Part shown: positions 10,138-18,953 of the stretch, in pieces
Layout of the letters: every line of letters begins with the position of its first letter
Numbering within the stretch: position 1 is the first letter of the stretch
Assembly: GCA_031292565.1 (NCBI GenBank)
Contig: JARLGW010000001.1
Location: 744,001-808,000, forward strand
DNA length: 64,000 nt
Source: Paludibacteraceae bacterium
GTDB taxonomy: Bacteria > Bacteroidota > Bacteroidia > Bacteroidales > Paludibacteraceae
Reading direction: 5' to 3'
Position numbers and translations under genes: made by a program
Notes under the pieces: model-generated
Told to the model about the DNA's origin: nothing
Database searches by the model: none
What the model saw: the letters and a program-made list of their open reading frames with translations, nothing else

Positions 10138-10167
10138 CAAATATATCAAAAAAAACAAACAAACAAA
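10138..10167 (-). promoter_or_regulatory. Promoter for the HU gene
   Basis: On the minus strand TTTG (10167-10164), an 18-base spacer and TATATTTG (10145-10138) make a near-perfect Bacteroidota promoter. Transcription would start near 10131, giving the long leader described above. The rest of the 9915-10231 gap is AT-rich and holds no gene I can support. Confidence 0.6.
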
Positions 10168-10231
10168 TATACGAACAATAGTTTTTTTTATTTTTTTACA
10201 AAAAAAATAAAAATCTACTTAATATACTGAC

Positions 10232-10903
10232 TTATAGAACAATAGAATTAATTTTATTTTTATCAAGTATTTTAATGTGCTTTCTACTCATTTTTAGTAA
10301 TCCATCTTGTTGCATATTAGCCAATTCGCGCGAAAGAGATGGCCTGGTCACCCCGAAATATTCAGCCAAGCTATTTTGCGAACGATCCAGCGTTACCGCT
10401 CCATTTACTTCCGGTAACTTTAAAAGATAATTGGCTATCTTCTGCCGTATGGTTTTAAAGGAAAGAAAATACAATTTATCACTCAAGCGTTTTGCATAAG
10501 TGGAATTCAAGTTTAAAAAATTCAGCAACACCTTTTTATTTTGCTGAAAAATGCTCAACAGCGTATCTCTGGAAAACACAATTACCTCACAATGCACATT
10601 TGCCACCACTTCAACAGGAAAACGATTGCGCTCGCCAAACAAAAACATAATGGCCAGGGGGCTTGGGGCAAACAAATCTTCCACCTTCATTATTTTTCCT
10701 GCCTCGTTTATCATCTGCGCCCTTACATTTCCGCTTAATAAAATGATAAGCTTATTGCAAACCTCATTTTGCATCGCCAGTATTTCATCCTTTTCATAAG
10801 CCTGCTCTTTATAATCCACCTCCTGCAAAAAGGCTTCCAACTCGCCGGGATTAAATCCGGCAAACAAAGGACACTGCAAAAGTGTTTTAAATCTATCTTC
10901 CAT
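10232..10903 (-). CDS. Crp/Fnr family transcriptional regulator (HcpR-like)
   Basis: A 223-residue regulator with an N-terminal cyclic-nucleotide-binding-type beta roll (about 10-125) and a C-terminal winged helix (about 150-215) with the recognition segment QNSLAEYFGVTRPSLSRELA. It lacks the N-terminal cysteine cluster of Fnr. It is divergent from hcp, with 108 bases between the start codons. In Porphyromonas gingivalis a Crp-family protein, HcpR, controls hcp in response to nitrosative stress. The same job is likely here but inferred from context. Length is normal. Confidence 0.85.
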   Translation of the reverse strand: MEDRFKTLLQCPLFAGFNPGELEAFLQEVDYKEQAYEKDEILAMQNEVCNKLIILLSGNVRAQMINEAGKIMKVEDLFAPSPLAIMFLFGERNRFPVEVVANVHCEVIVFSRDTLLSIFQQNKKVLLNFLNLNSTYAKRLSDKLYFLSFKTIRQKIANYLLKLPEVNGAVTLDRSQNSLAEYFGVTRPSLSRELANMQQDGLLKMSRKHIKILDKNKINSIVL

Positions 10904-10918
10904 ATTAAAATCAGTATT

Positions 10919-10967
10919 GGTAACAAATGATACAAATTTCAGGTAACAAGATACGCTACTTTTGTTA
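10919..10967. promoter_or_regulatory. hcp promoter with repeated GGTAACAA sites
   Basis: TACTTTTG at 10957-10964 is a TAnnTTTG element 48 bases before hcp. GGTAACAA occurs at 10919-10926 and again at 10942-10949, 23 bases apart (about two helical turns). An inverted TTGTTA lies at 10962-10967, overlapping the promoter element. These are candidate operators for the divergent Crp/Fnr regulator. This is inference from position and repetition. Confidence 0.45.
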
Positions 10968-11011
10968 TAGAATTTAATATTGAAGTACTAAATTAATAAA
11001 AAAAATCAATT

Positions 11012-12658
11012 ATGGAAATGTTTTGTTATCAATGTCAGGAAGCAGCCAAAGGTACAGGATGTACGCTGGCTGGTACGTGTGGAAAAAAACCTGCCACGGC
11101 CAATCTTCAAGATTTACTCTTATTTGTAACCAGAGGTATCTCTTTCTTCAACGACCAGTTGCGCTCCCGTTCAAAAGCAAATGCCGATGCCGATAAATTC
11201 GTGTTCGATGCCTTGTTTATAACCATTACCAATGCTAATTTTGACGACGCAGCCATCACGGCAAAAATTACCAAAGGATTATTGCTTCGTGAAAAATTGC
11301 ATGACGAATTACGCGGTATTGGGGCTACGCTTACTGACTTGTCCGACGAATGTACTTGGATTGAACCGGAAACCGCATATGCCGAAAAAGCAAAAACGGT
11401 AGGCGTGCTCCGCACGGCCAACGAAGATGTTCGCTCATTAAAAGAACTGGTTCATTACGGCATTAAAGGCATGGCGGCTTACGTGGAGCACGCCTACAAC
11501 CTCGGCAAGCAAGACGACCAGCTATTTAGCTTCATGCAAAAAGCATTGGCCGAAATCACCCGCAACGACATCTCCATCGACGAGCTGATAGCTCTAACGT
11601 TGAAAACAGGCGAAATGGGTGTAAAAGCGATGGCTCAACTGGATGCTGCTAACACCTCCAGTTTTGGTAATCCCGAAATATCACTGGTTAACCTGGGTGT
11701 TGGCACAAACCCCGGCATCTTAATTAGCGGACATGACTTAAAGGATATAGAGGAACTACTTATACAAACCGACGGTACGGGCGTGGACGTATATACCCAC
11801 AGCGAAATGCTACCCGCCCACTACTACCCCAACCTGAAAAAGCACAAACACCTGAAAGGTAACTATGGCGGTGCCTGGTGGGGTCAGAAAAAAGATTTTG
11901 AAACCTTCAACGGGCCTATTTTATTCACCACAAACTGTATTGTTCCTCCATCCGAAAGTGCGTCATACAAAAATAAGATATACACTACCGGGGCTGCAGG
12001 GCTCACGGGAGCTATACACATTGCAGAACGCACTGATGGCAAACCGAAGGATTTCTCCATTATTATTGAGCACGCTAAGAAATGTGCAGCACCTATCCAA
12101 ATAGAAACGGGTACCATTACCGGAGGGTTTGCTCATGCCCAAGTATTAGCATTAGCCGATAAAGTGGTGGACGCGGTAAAAACAGGGAAGATTAAAAAAT
12201 TCTTCGTCATGGCCGGGTGCGACGGACGTATGGCAAGCCGCAATTACTATGAAGATTTCGCCTTGGCATTGCCTAAAGACACGGTGATACTCACCGCCGG
12301 TTGTGCCAAATACCGCTACAACAAATTACCCTTGGGTGATATTGACGGCATACCTCGCGTGCTGGATGCCGGACAGTGTAACGACAGCTATTCGCTAGCC
12401 GTAATAGCCCTCAAGCTGAAAGAAGTATTCGGACTCGACGATATCAACGATCTACCTATCGTGTACAACATCGCCTGGTACGAACAAAAAGCGGTTATCG
12501 TGTTGCTTGCCCTATTATCGTTAGGCATAAAGAACATACACCTGGGGCCTACCTTACCTGCATTTCTTTCGCCAAACATTACCAAGGTACTGGTTGAAAA
12601 CTTTGGCATAGCAGGTATTTCCACTGTAGAAGAGGATATTAAAATGATGACAGTATAA
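11012..12658 (+). CDS. hcp: Hydroxylamine reductase / hybrid-cluster protein
   Basis: A 548-residue iron-sulfur protein that in other bacteria reduces hydroxylamine and nitric oxide and protects against nitrosative stress. The N-terminal cysteines are C5, C8, C17 and C23 (C-x2-C-x8-C-x5-C), the spacing of the class with a [4Fe-4S] proximal cluster rather than the [2Fe-2S] enterobacterial type. Ligands of the hybrid cluster are visible, such as NCIVPP, MAGCDGR and [10 protein letters not shown]. The length fits the anaerobe class. It is transcribed alone and ends at a strong terminator. It is probably controlled by the adjacent Crp/Fnr protein. Confidence 0.97.
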   Translation: MEMFCYQCQEAAKGTGCTLAGTCGKKPATANLQDLLLFVTRGISFFNDQLRSRSKANADADKFVFDALFITITNANFDDAAITAKITKGLLLREKLHDELRGIGATLTDLSDECTWIEPETAYAEKAKTVGVLRTANEDVRSLKELVHYGIKGMAAYVEHAYNLGKQDDQLFSFMQKALAEITRNDISIDELIALTLKTGEMGVKAMAQLDAANTSSFGNPEISLVNLGVGTNPGILISGHDLKDIEELLIQTDGTGVDVYTHSEMLPAHYYPNLKKHKHLKGNYGGAWWGQKKDFETFNGPILFTTNCIVPPSESASYKNKIYTTGAAGLTGAIHIAERTDGKPKDFSIIIEHAKKCAAPIQIETGTITGGFAHAQVLALADKVVDAVKTGKIKKFFVMAGCDGRMASRNYYEDFALALPKDTVILTAGCAKYRYNKLPLGDIDGIPRVLDAGQCNDSYSLAVIALKLKEVFGLDDINDLPIVYNIAWYEQKAVIVLLALLSLGIKNIHLGPTLPAFLSPNITKVLVENFGIAGISTVEEDIKMMTV

Positions 12659-12670
12659 AATAAAAACAAG

Positions 12671-12706
12671 AAACCCCTTTATTGAAAATTCAATAAAGGG
12701 GTTTTT
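12671..12706. terminator. Terminator between hcp and the DUF3332 gene
   Basis: A perfect 14-bp stem (12671-12684 with 12691-12704) has a 6-base loop and a T run after it. It lies between two convergent genes and may serve both. Confidence 0.85.
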
Positions 12707-12744
12707 GAAACATAGTTTTTAATCAAAACGAAATTTATGAAAAA

Positions 12745-13320
12745 TTAGTTAAATGCGACAGCCGATCTCATCATGTTATCTTTTGCCAATTGAGCAACAG
12801 AAAAATCTTTTTGAGCATAAGTACTTGTTGTACCATCGGCATTAAATACAGTTACAAGCCCTGTTTCAGGGTTAATTTGCATCAAGTTGTAGTTTTTACC
12901 TGCAGTATTCAAACTCCACATCTCGTTTCCGGGATTGTAGTTCAAAGAAAATGATTTGCCTTTGTTTTCTCCTGATAAAATAGTAACAACCATTTTATTG
13001 CGCGTGGCAGTCATTTCATATTTCACACCATTTTCAGCAAAATCTTTTTTCAACACATCCTTAGCATTCATGGCCACCGGATTAGATCCTGTCCAAAACT
13101 CAATACTGTTTAAAATAATACCATCGGCAAACAAGGTTATTGAATAAACAGGAATAATATTAGCAGCAAGAAATACCACTTCTTGTACAAACTTATTACC
13201 AACACCACGATTCCAATGATAAACCTTGCTGGTTAAAGAAAAAGAACCAATACAGCTTTGGAAAGATAAAGACCCAATCAATAGGAAAGGAATAATTACC
13301 AAATAGAAGAATTTTTTCAT
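12745..13320 (-). CDS. DUF3332 family lipoprotein
   Basis: A 191-residue protein with a lipoprotein signal peptide ending in a cysteine at residue 23 (LSFQSCIG). This is followed by the DUF3332 hallmarks: SFSLTSKVYHWNRGVGNKFVQEVVF and a conserved VYSITLFADGIILNSIEFWTG stretch, each partly quoted. The mature part also has a short helical hydrophobic stretch. It is likely anchored in a membrane. Homologues occur widely in Bacteroidota and some Proteobacteria, and their function is unknown. The 13321-13522 gap upstream holds the terminator of the next gene and otherwise AT-rich DNA. Confidence 0.8.
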   Translation of the reverse strand: MKKFFYLVIIPFLLIGSLSFQSCIGSFSLTSKVYHWNRGVGNKFVQEVVFLAANIIPVYSITLFADGIILNSIEFWTGSNPVAMNAKDVLKKDFAENGVKYEMTATRNKMVVTILSGENKGKSFSLNYNPGNEMWSLNTAGKNYNLMQINPETGLVTVFNADGTTSTYAQKDFSVAQLAKDNMMRSAVAFN

Positions 13321-13465
13321 AACATTAATAATTTATTAAATGAATACTGTTAAAATTATCGAAGTCAAATATACGAAAATCGGTTTCAATCAAAAAATAA
13401 TGAAACAGAAAGATATAAACAAAAGATAATTATTGAAAGACATCCTACTGTTTTAAAGCAAAATA

Positions 13466-13495
13466 GGCTGTATTGAAAACACTTTCAACACAACC
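13466..13495 (-). terminator. Terminator after the HIT gene
   Basis: GGCTGTATTGAAAA pairs with TTTCAACACAACC, including G-U pairs. T-rich DNA follows on the minus strand just after the HIT stop codon. A T run also follows on the plus strand. Confidence 0.6.
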
Positions 13496-13522
13496 TTTTT
13501 TATTTGTTTGCAACAAATTATA

Positions 13523-13948
13523 TTACAAATTCGCTTTAATTTTAGCAATTACTTCGGTATATTCTGCATCAGATAGGTATGTTTTCTTTGGGTTCATTTC
13601 AAATGTACCACCGAAACCATAACCATCTTTATATTTAGGAGCAATATGAATATGCAAGTGAGTCAATGTATCGGCATACGCGCCATAATTGATTTTAGTA
13701 GGATTAAAAGCCGCTTGAAGAGCTTTTCCAACTTTTGCTACATCAGCAAAAAAAGCGTTACGTTGTTCATCACTCAATTCGTGCAATTCCACTCCATGAT
13801 CGTTATACACAACATTTACACGTCCATGATACGATTGTTCTTTAAACAAAAACAATTGAGAAACACTTAAATCACAAATCTTAATCATCAATTCGTCCAA
13901 TACAGGCAATTTCTGGCAGTATAGACATTCTGAAGCTGGTGAAGCCAT
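13523..13948 (-). CDS. HIT family nucleotide-binding protein
   Basis: A 141-residue histidine-triad protein. Family members hydrolyse or transfer nucleoside phosphoramidates and related compounds. The triad HLHIHIAPK (about 109-117) holds the catalytic histidine, and C-x-x-C (CLYC, residues 8-11) near the N-terminus could bind zinc. The gene lies 31 bases downstream of the phosphofructokinase gene on the same strand, so it is probably cotranscribed. The cellular substrate is unknown. Confidence 0.85.
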   Translation of the reverse strand: MASPASECLYCQKLPVLDELMIKICDLSVSQLFLFKEQSYHGRVNVVYNDHGVELHELSDEQRNAFFADVAKVGKALQAAFNPTKINYGAYADTLTHLHIHIAPKYKDGYGFGGTFEMNPKKTYLSDAEYTEVIAKIKANL

Positions 13949-13979
13949 AATACTATGTTTTTTAAAGTTAAGTAAATTC

Positions 13980-15662
13980 TTATTTGCAAATCAATTCTTT
14001 TTCATGGCGTGCTTCCGTTTCCAGAAACAGCGTACGCACACGACGATCACACACCTCGGAAGGACCGAAGAATTGAATTGGCCCCGGATAAGCATACGTG
14101 TCGTTAGGCCCCGACCATGTAGGGCGAAGCGATTCCAAACACTTAAAGGCAGCGGCATCCAAATCGACCAACGCCTTTTTAATTACAGGTACCTCTTTTC
14201 CATTACGGCGTTCCATGTTCATCATCGAAACCAACGGCACACCACCTGCAATCCATTCTTCCGAAGGATAATACGTATTTCTAATAGCCGACATGTAACC
14301 CGTTTTGCCTTCGGCAACCAGCAGGGAAGCATTATATCCTAATGAATAACAATAGTCAGCATCAAAATTGGATGGGAAGGCACAACGACCTTCGTAACCA
14401 AAGAAATGTGACAGGGCACTAAACTTACCTTTATATACACCGTCTTCTTTTAGCTCGTTCAAGCGTTTTTTCACCATCTCTATAAGCATCTTTTCCGTTT
14501 CGATCAAAGACACCTGCACGTTACCATGCGCATCCCTATCCATCGTAAGCTGTTTGGCAATGAATACAGGCAACGATTCAAACACACTCGCATTATCGGG
14601 CGAAAGCTTATTCAAAATGTAAGCATACTTTTCATCGTCGGCTTTAAGCATTTTAAATTCCGTATTGTCGGCCAACAAATCGTTCAGCTCGGCAATCAAA
14701 GCCTTCATATCGGGAATAAATTCCAATAAACCTTCGGGAACCAACACCGAACCGAAATTGTAACCGCCATTAGCACGAGTTACAATGGATTTTACGATAA
14801 CATTCACCACGTCGGACAAGCGTTGCTTTTTAGCAGCCACTTCCTCCGAAATAATGCACACGTTAGGATGCGTTTGCAATGCACACTCCAAGGTGATATG
14901 CGAAGCCGAACGACCCATCAAGCGAATGAAGTGCCAGTATTTTTTAGCCGAGTTGGCATCACGTTGAATGTTCCCGATCAATTCCGAATACACCTTACTT
15001 GCCGTATCGAAACCAAACGAAATTTCAATCAGATCGTTTTTCAAATCACCATCAATGGTTTTTGGGCAACCTATAACTTGTATGCCATATTTTTTCATGG
15101 CAAAATATTCGGCCAGCACGCACGCGTTGGTATTAGAATCATCACCACCGATAATTACAATGGCTTTAATTCCCAGTTTAATACAAATTTCAGCCGCCTT
15201 GTCAAATTGCTCCGTATCCTCCAGTTTGGTACGGCCTGAACCAATAATATCAAAACCACCCGTGTTGCGATAACTCGCAATAATATCGGCGGTAAGCTCT
15301 TCGTAAGTATGGTTTATCAAACCCGAAGGGCCTCCCAGGAATCCATACAAATGGCTATTTGGATTAATTTTCTTTAGTCCGTCAAACAAGCCCGAAATCA
15401 CATTATGCCCACCGGGAGCCTGTCCGCCCGATAAAATCACACCTACATTTATTGCCGGATAAGCCTTTGTCGAGCCTTCTACAAATTCTACCGTAGGCAT
15501 TCCATAGGTAATGGGGAACAGTTCTTTTATTTCTTTTTGGTTTTCTATCGATTCTGTTTTTTCACCTTCTTTAATAGCAACCGAACCTTTTAATGCAGTT
15601 GGAAGTTTAGGTTCATAACTTGCTCTAGCTATTTGCAATGGACTTTTTTTATTCTCCTCCAT
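13980..15662 (-). CDS. pfp: Diphosphate-fructose-6-phosphate 1-phosphotransferase
   Basis: A 560-residue PPi-dependent phosphofructokinase of the long spirochaete/plant-like type. It interconverts fructose 6-phosphate and fructose 1,6-bisphosphate reversibly, with PPi instead of ATP. Visible motifs are [16 protein letters not shown] near 74-89, GGDDSNTNA at 172-180 (the second Asp after GGD is typical of PPi specificity), and PKTIDGDL at 200-207, which holds the catalytic aspartate. The length is normal. A well-formed promoter lies 131 bases upstream and the HIT gene follows downstream. Confidence 0.95.
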   Translation of the reverse strand: MEENKKSPLQIARASYEPKLPTALKGSVAIKEGEKTESIENQKEIKELFPITYGMPTVEFVEGSTKAYPAINVGVILSGGQAPGGHNVISGLFDGLKKINPNSHLYGFLGGPSGLINHTYEELTADIIASYRNTGGFDIIGSGRTKLEDTEQFDKAAEICIKLGIKAIVIIGGDDSNTNACVLAEYFAMKKYGIQVIGCPKTIDGDLKNDLIEISFGFDTASKVYSELIGNIQRDANSAKKYWHFIRLMGRSASHITLECALQTHPNVCIISEEVAAKKQRLSDVVNVIVKSIVTRANGGYNFGSVLVPEGLLEFIPDMKALIAELNDLLADNTEFKMLKADDEKYAYILNKLSPDNASVFESLPVFIAKQLTMDRDAHGNVQVSLIETEKMLIEMVKKRLNELKEDGVYKGKFSALSHFFGYEGRCAFPSNFDADYCYSLGYNASLLVAEGKTGYMSAIRNTYYPSEEWIAGGVPLVSMMNMERRNGKEVPVIKKALVDLDAAAFKCLESLRPTWSGPNDTYAYPGPIQFFGPSEVCDRRVRTLFLETEARHEKELICK

Positions 15663-15792
15663 GAATTTAAGATTTCTTTAAAGTAAAAAGATAAATTTGT
15701 TTAGTTAGAAAGATTTACACAAAAACAAAACGGCAACCAACCATAAATAAATTACTTACGGATTAGTGCTACATTTTTGCAATGATATTCTG

Positions 15793-15822
15793 CAAAAGTA
15801 ACTTTTTTTAAAAAATAATCAA
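15793..15822 (-). promoter_or_regulatory. Promoter for pfp
   Basis: On the minus strand TTG (15822-15820), a 19-base spacer and TACTTTTG (15800-15793) match the Bacteroidota consensus. The leader would be about 125 bases. I saw no obvious fold in it. Confidence 0.6.
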
Positions 15823-15848
15823 CTTAAAATGTACCTTTTATAAAACAT

Positions 15849-17111
15849 CTAATAGCGGTTTTTCCACAATTTCCGAAGCCAATCCAGCAATTTCTGTTCA
15901 GCAGGATTGGATTGTGGTTTCCAAAAACGTTTATTTTTTATTTTAGCAGGCAAGTATTGTTGTTCTACAAAATTATTTTCAAAATCGTGCGCGTATTTAT
16001 ATTCTTTCCCATACCCAAGGTTTTTCATCAACTTGGTTGGTGCGTTACGCAAATGAAGCGGAATAGGCAAATCACCCGTTTGCTCCACCAAGGTCAAGGC
16101 CTCTCCAATGGACAAGTACGCCGAATTACTTTTAGGACTTGAAGCCAGATAAATAGTAGCCTCAGCCAGCAAAATACGCCCTTCAGGCCAACCTATTTTT
16201 TGTAACGCGTCAAAACAGGTATTAGCTATTAGCAACGCGTTGGGGTTAGCCAACCCGATGTCCTCCGCCGCCGAAATCACCAGTCGGCGGGCAATAAACT
16301 TAGGGTCTTCCCCTCCCGCCACCATCCGAGCAAGCCAATAGATAGCCGCGTCGGGGTCACTCCCTCGGATGGATTTTATAAATGCCGAAATAATATCGTA
16401 ATGCAATTCCCCGTTCTTGTCGTATGCCGCAGGGTTTTGCTGTAAGCGTTCGGTAATAATTTCATTATTAATTATCACCTTACCCTCCGACGCGTTTGCC
16501 ACCAACTCCAATATATTAAGCAGCTTGCGGGCATCGCCACCCGAAAAACGCAACAAAGCATCCGTTTCCACCACCTCAAACTCACGGTTTTTCAGCTCAA
16601 TATCCGTTAGTATAGCACGGTTCATCAACTCCAGCAAATCCTCTTCCTCCAACGATTTGAGCACGTACACCTGACAGCGCGAAAGCAATGGCGTAATTAC
16701 TTCAAACGATGGATTTTCGGTAGTAGCACCAATCAGCGTAACCGTGCCCTGCTCCACCGCAGCAAGCAGCGAATCCTGCTGCGATTTGCTAAACCGATGA
16801 ATTTCATCGATAAACAAAATAGGATTTACCGTACCAAAGAAACGGCTGCTCTTAGCCTTCTCTATAGCCTCCCGCACATCTTTCACGCCCGACGTTACAG
16901 CACTCAAGGTATAAAAAGGCCGTTCCAACTGATTGGCAATAATCTTTGCCAACGTAGTTTTGCCCACACCCGGAGGTCCCCACAAAATGAACGACGAGAG
17001 GGCTCCCGAATCTATCATCTTGCGCAAAACGGCACCCGCACCAACCAAATGTTTTTGGCCAATGTAATCATCAAGAGTTTTCGGGCGAAGTCGTTCAGCT
17101 AAAGGTTGCAT
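15849..17111 (-). CDS. rarA: Replication-associated recombination protein A (RarA/MgsA)
   Basis: A 420-residue AAA+ ATPase of the RarA/WRNIP1 family that acts at stalled replication forks. It has Walker A GPPGVGKT at about 45-52, Walker B FIDEIHRF, sensor GATTENPSFEV, and the C-terminal tetramerisation region with LPIPLHLRNAPTKLMK and GYKEYKYAHDF-like segments. The ATG at 17111 gives MQPLAERLRPKTLDDYIGQ, the conserved family start. The open frame upstream (to 17183) runs into the tpx terminator and is not used. Confidence 0.95.
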   Translation of the reverse strand: MQPLAERLRPKTLDDYIGQKHLVGAGAVLRKMIDSGALSSFILWGPPGVGKTTLAKIIANQLERPFYTLSAVTSGVKDVREAIEKAKSSRFFGTVNPILFIDEIHRFSKSQQDSLLAAVEQGTVTLIGATTENPSFEVITPLLSRCQVYVLKSLEEEDLLELMNRAILTDIELKNREFEVVETDALLRFSGGDARKLLNILELVANASEGKVIINNEIITERLQQNPAAYDKNGELHYDIISAFIKSIRGSDPDAAIYWLARMVAGGEDPKFIARRLVISAAEDIGLANPNALLIANTCFDALQKIGWPEGRILLAEATIYLASSPKSNSAYLSIGEALTLVEQTGDLPIPLHLRNAPTKLMKNLGYGKEYKYAHDFENNFVEQQYLPAKIKNKRFWKPQSNPAEQKLLDWLRKLWKNRY

Positions 17112-17140
17112 AAAATAATATCGTGAATAATGATTCAAAA

Positions 17141-17180
17141 ATACAAAAAGAAACCCTCTTGAACAAATCCAAGAGGGCTT
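17141..17180 (-). terminator. Terminator after tpx
   Basis: AACCCTCTTG (17152-17161) pairs with CAAGAGGGCT (17170-17179) around an 8-base loop. On the minus strand the stem is followed by a T-rich tract. It lies about 57 bases after the tpx stop. Confidence 0.75.
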
Positions 17181-17236
17181 CACACGTATAAAAAAATAAT
17201 AGCTAGGTTTAATCTAAAAAAATCACAAACTTATAA

Positions 17237-17734
17237 TTATAGGGCTGCCAATGCACCTGCATAGTTAGGTTCTTCTGTAATTTCGTTTACCAGTTCCGTG
17301 TATTTTACCACACCGTTTTCGTCAAGCACCACTACTGAACGAGCAAGCAAGCCTTCAAGCGGCCCGTCAATTTGTAGCACACCATAAGCTTTTGAAAAAT
17401 CGCTATTACGAAATTCCGATGCCGTTACAACGTTGTTAAGACCCTCCGCCCCACAAAAACGAGCTTGAGCAAAAGGAAGGTCACGCGAAACACATACCAC
17501 TACCGTGTTTGCCAGGTTGCCGGCCTCTTTATTAAAGCGGCGTACGGATGCTGCACAAACGCCGGTATCTACACTGGGGAAAATATTTAAAACCACTTTT
17601 TTACCTTTTACATCGGCCAATGAAATGGTACTTAAATCCGCTTTTACTAAACTAAAATCTACTGCTTTCGTTCCAACTGCGGGAAGATTACCATTCGTGT
17701 TTACCGCATTACCTTGGAAATGTGTTAGTGCCAT
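17237..17734 (-). CDS. tpx: Thiol peroxidase Tpx
   Basis: A 165-residue atypical 2-Cys peroxiredoxin that reduces hydrogen peroxide and alkyl peroxides with thioredoxin. The peroxidatic cysteine is C60 in [16 protein letters not shown], and the resolving cysteine is C94 in ARFCGAEG, the normal Tpx spacing. The length is standard. The gene is divergent from the pirin gene across a 179-base gap. A TAnnTTTG element and a 17-base palindrome lie in the leader. Confidence 0.97.
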   Translation of the reverse strand: MALTHFQGNAVNTNGNLPAVGTKAVDFSLVKADLSTISLADVKGKKVVLNIFPSVDTGVCAASVRRFNKEAGNLANTVVVCVSRDLPFAQARFCGAEGLNNVVTASEFRNSDFSKAYGVLQIDGPLEGLLARSVVVLDENGVVKYTELVNEITEEPNYAGALAAL

Positions 17735-17771
17735 AATTCTTTAATTTTTTAGTTGAGTTAATATTTATTTT

Positions 17772-17813
17772 TATGATAAAACATCATAGAATCATTTTTG
17801 TTTTGCAAATTTA
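17772..17813 (-). promoter_or_regulatory. tpx promoter element and palindromic candidate operator
   Basis: TAAATTTG on the minus strand (17813-17806) is a TAnnTTTG element. Downstream of its predicted start lies TATGATGTTTTATCATA (17788-17772), a palindrome with 6-bp arms and a 5-base centre. A repressor bound there could block tpx. The responsible regulator cannot be named from sequence. Confidence 0.4.
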
Positions 17814-17913
17814 ATATAATTTCGGTATTTAATTACTTGTTTATCGAAAAATATTTGTAATTTTATTGAAAATTTCAGCATACGGATTATAAACAACCTA
17901 ATATAAAACAATT

Positions 17914-18627
17914 ATGAAAACCATATTACATAAATCAAACACTAGAGGTAGCACCAACGAAAGATGGCTAAGCTCTTTCCACACCTTTAGTTTTGCAGAT
18001 TACTACGATGCTGAACGCGTACATTTTGGCTCCCTGCGGGTAATAAACGACGACACCATAGCTCCCGGATGTGGATTTGGTATGCACCCCCACGATAACA
18101 TGGAAATAGTTACCATCCCGCTGGAAGGCAACCTGGAGCACAAAGACAGCATGGGCAATGGAACCATAATCAGACATGGCGAAATACAAGTAATGAGTGC
18201 CGGCACGGGCATAACCCACAGCGAATTTAACCCGGATAAAGGACAACAAACAAAACTTCTGCAAATATGGGTTATCCCGAACAAACGACATGTTTCGCCA
18301 CGCTACGGACAGCTATCGTGGATGGATTATGCCAAAGACAATAAATGGCAACAAATTCTATCCCCATTCTCTGACGACGCTGGCGTGTGGATACACCAAA
18401 ATGCATGGTTCCACATCGGAACGTTTGACAAAGACAAAGAATTTTCATACTCATGGAAAGACAAAAGAAACGGATTGTATATATTTGTAATTGATGGAAC
18501 TGTAACGGTGGAAAATCAAATACTAAATACCCGTGATGGGTATGGCATCTGGGAAACAGATCAAATTTCTTTTGCCACGGCAACCAAAAGCACTATTTTA
18601 TTAATGGAAGTACCGATGACCCTTTAA
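17914..18627 (+). CDS. Pirin family protein
   Basis: A 237-residue bicupin of the pirin (YhhW-like) family. The metal-binding histidines are in FGMHPHDNMEIVT (about 57-69) and in the later HSE of GTGITHSEFN, followed by Glu. Some family members oxidise quercetin or related flavonoids, and others have no known substrate. The start MKTILHKSNTRGSTNERWLSS is typical. The small GNAT gene follows after 15 bases and the amylase-family gene after that, suggesting a loose operon. Confidence 0.9.
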   Translation: MKTILHKSNTRGSTNERWLSSFHTFSFADYYDAERVHFGSLRVINDDTIAPGCGFGMHPHDNMEIVTIPLEGNLEHKDSMGNGTIIRHGEIQVMSAGTGITHSEFNPDKGQQTKLLQIWVIPNKRHVSPRYGQLSWMDYAKDNKWQQILSPFSDDAGVWIHQNAWFHIGTFDKDKEFSYSWKDKRNGLYIFVIDGTVTVENQILNTRDGYGIWETDQISFATATKSTILLMEVPMTL

Positions 18628-18642
18628 AAAAACAAAAACAGT

Positions 18643-18927
18643 ATGTACCAGATTGAAAACAAAATAGAAGGAAATGAAGGCAAATTCTTTTACTGTGAAA
18701 ACGATGAAGTACTGGCCAAAATGACCTATATAATTGACGAGCGAAAAAATGAAATGATTATAAATCATACCAATGTAGATCCTGCATTAAAAGGCAAAGG
18801 AATAGGAGCATTAATGGTGGAAAAAGGCATACAATTTGCTAGAGAACATAAATATAAAATTGTACCTTTATGCCCCTTTGTGGCTACATTAATAAATAGA
18901 AAGCCGGAATGGCAGGATATGATTTAA
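18643..18927 (+). CDS. Small GNAT-type N-acetyltransferase (YjdJ-like)
   Basis: A 94-residue protein of the short GCN5-related acetyltransferase group (PF14542-like). It has only the core of the fold: the acetyl-CoA loop VDPALKGKGIGALMVEKGI at about 46-64 and the C-terminal PLCPFVATLINRKPEW. The length is normal for this short group. The substrate is unknown. It lies 15 bases after the pirin gene and 26 bases before the GH13 gene. Confidence 0.85.
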   Translation: MYQIENKIEGNEGKFFYCENDEVLAKMTYIIDERKNEMIINHTNVDPALKGKGIGALMVEKGIQFAREHKYKIVPLCPFVATLINRKPEWQDMI

Positions 18928-18953
18928 ACTGATTCTTGACCCACGATAATAAA

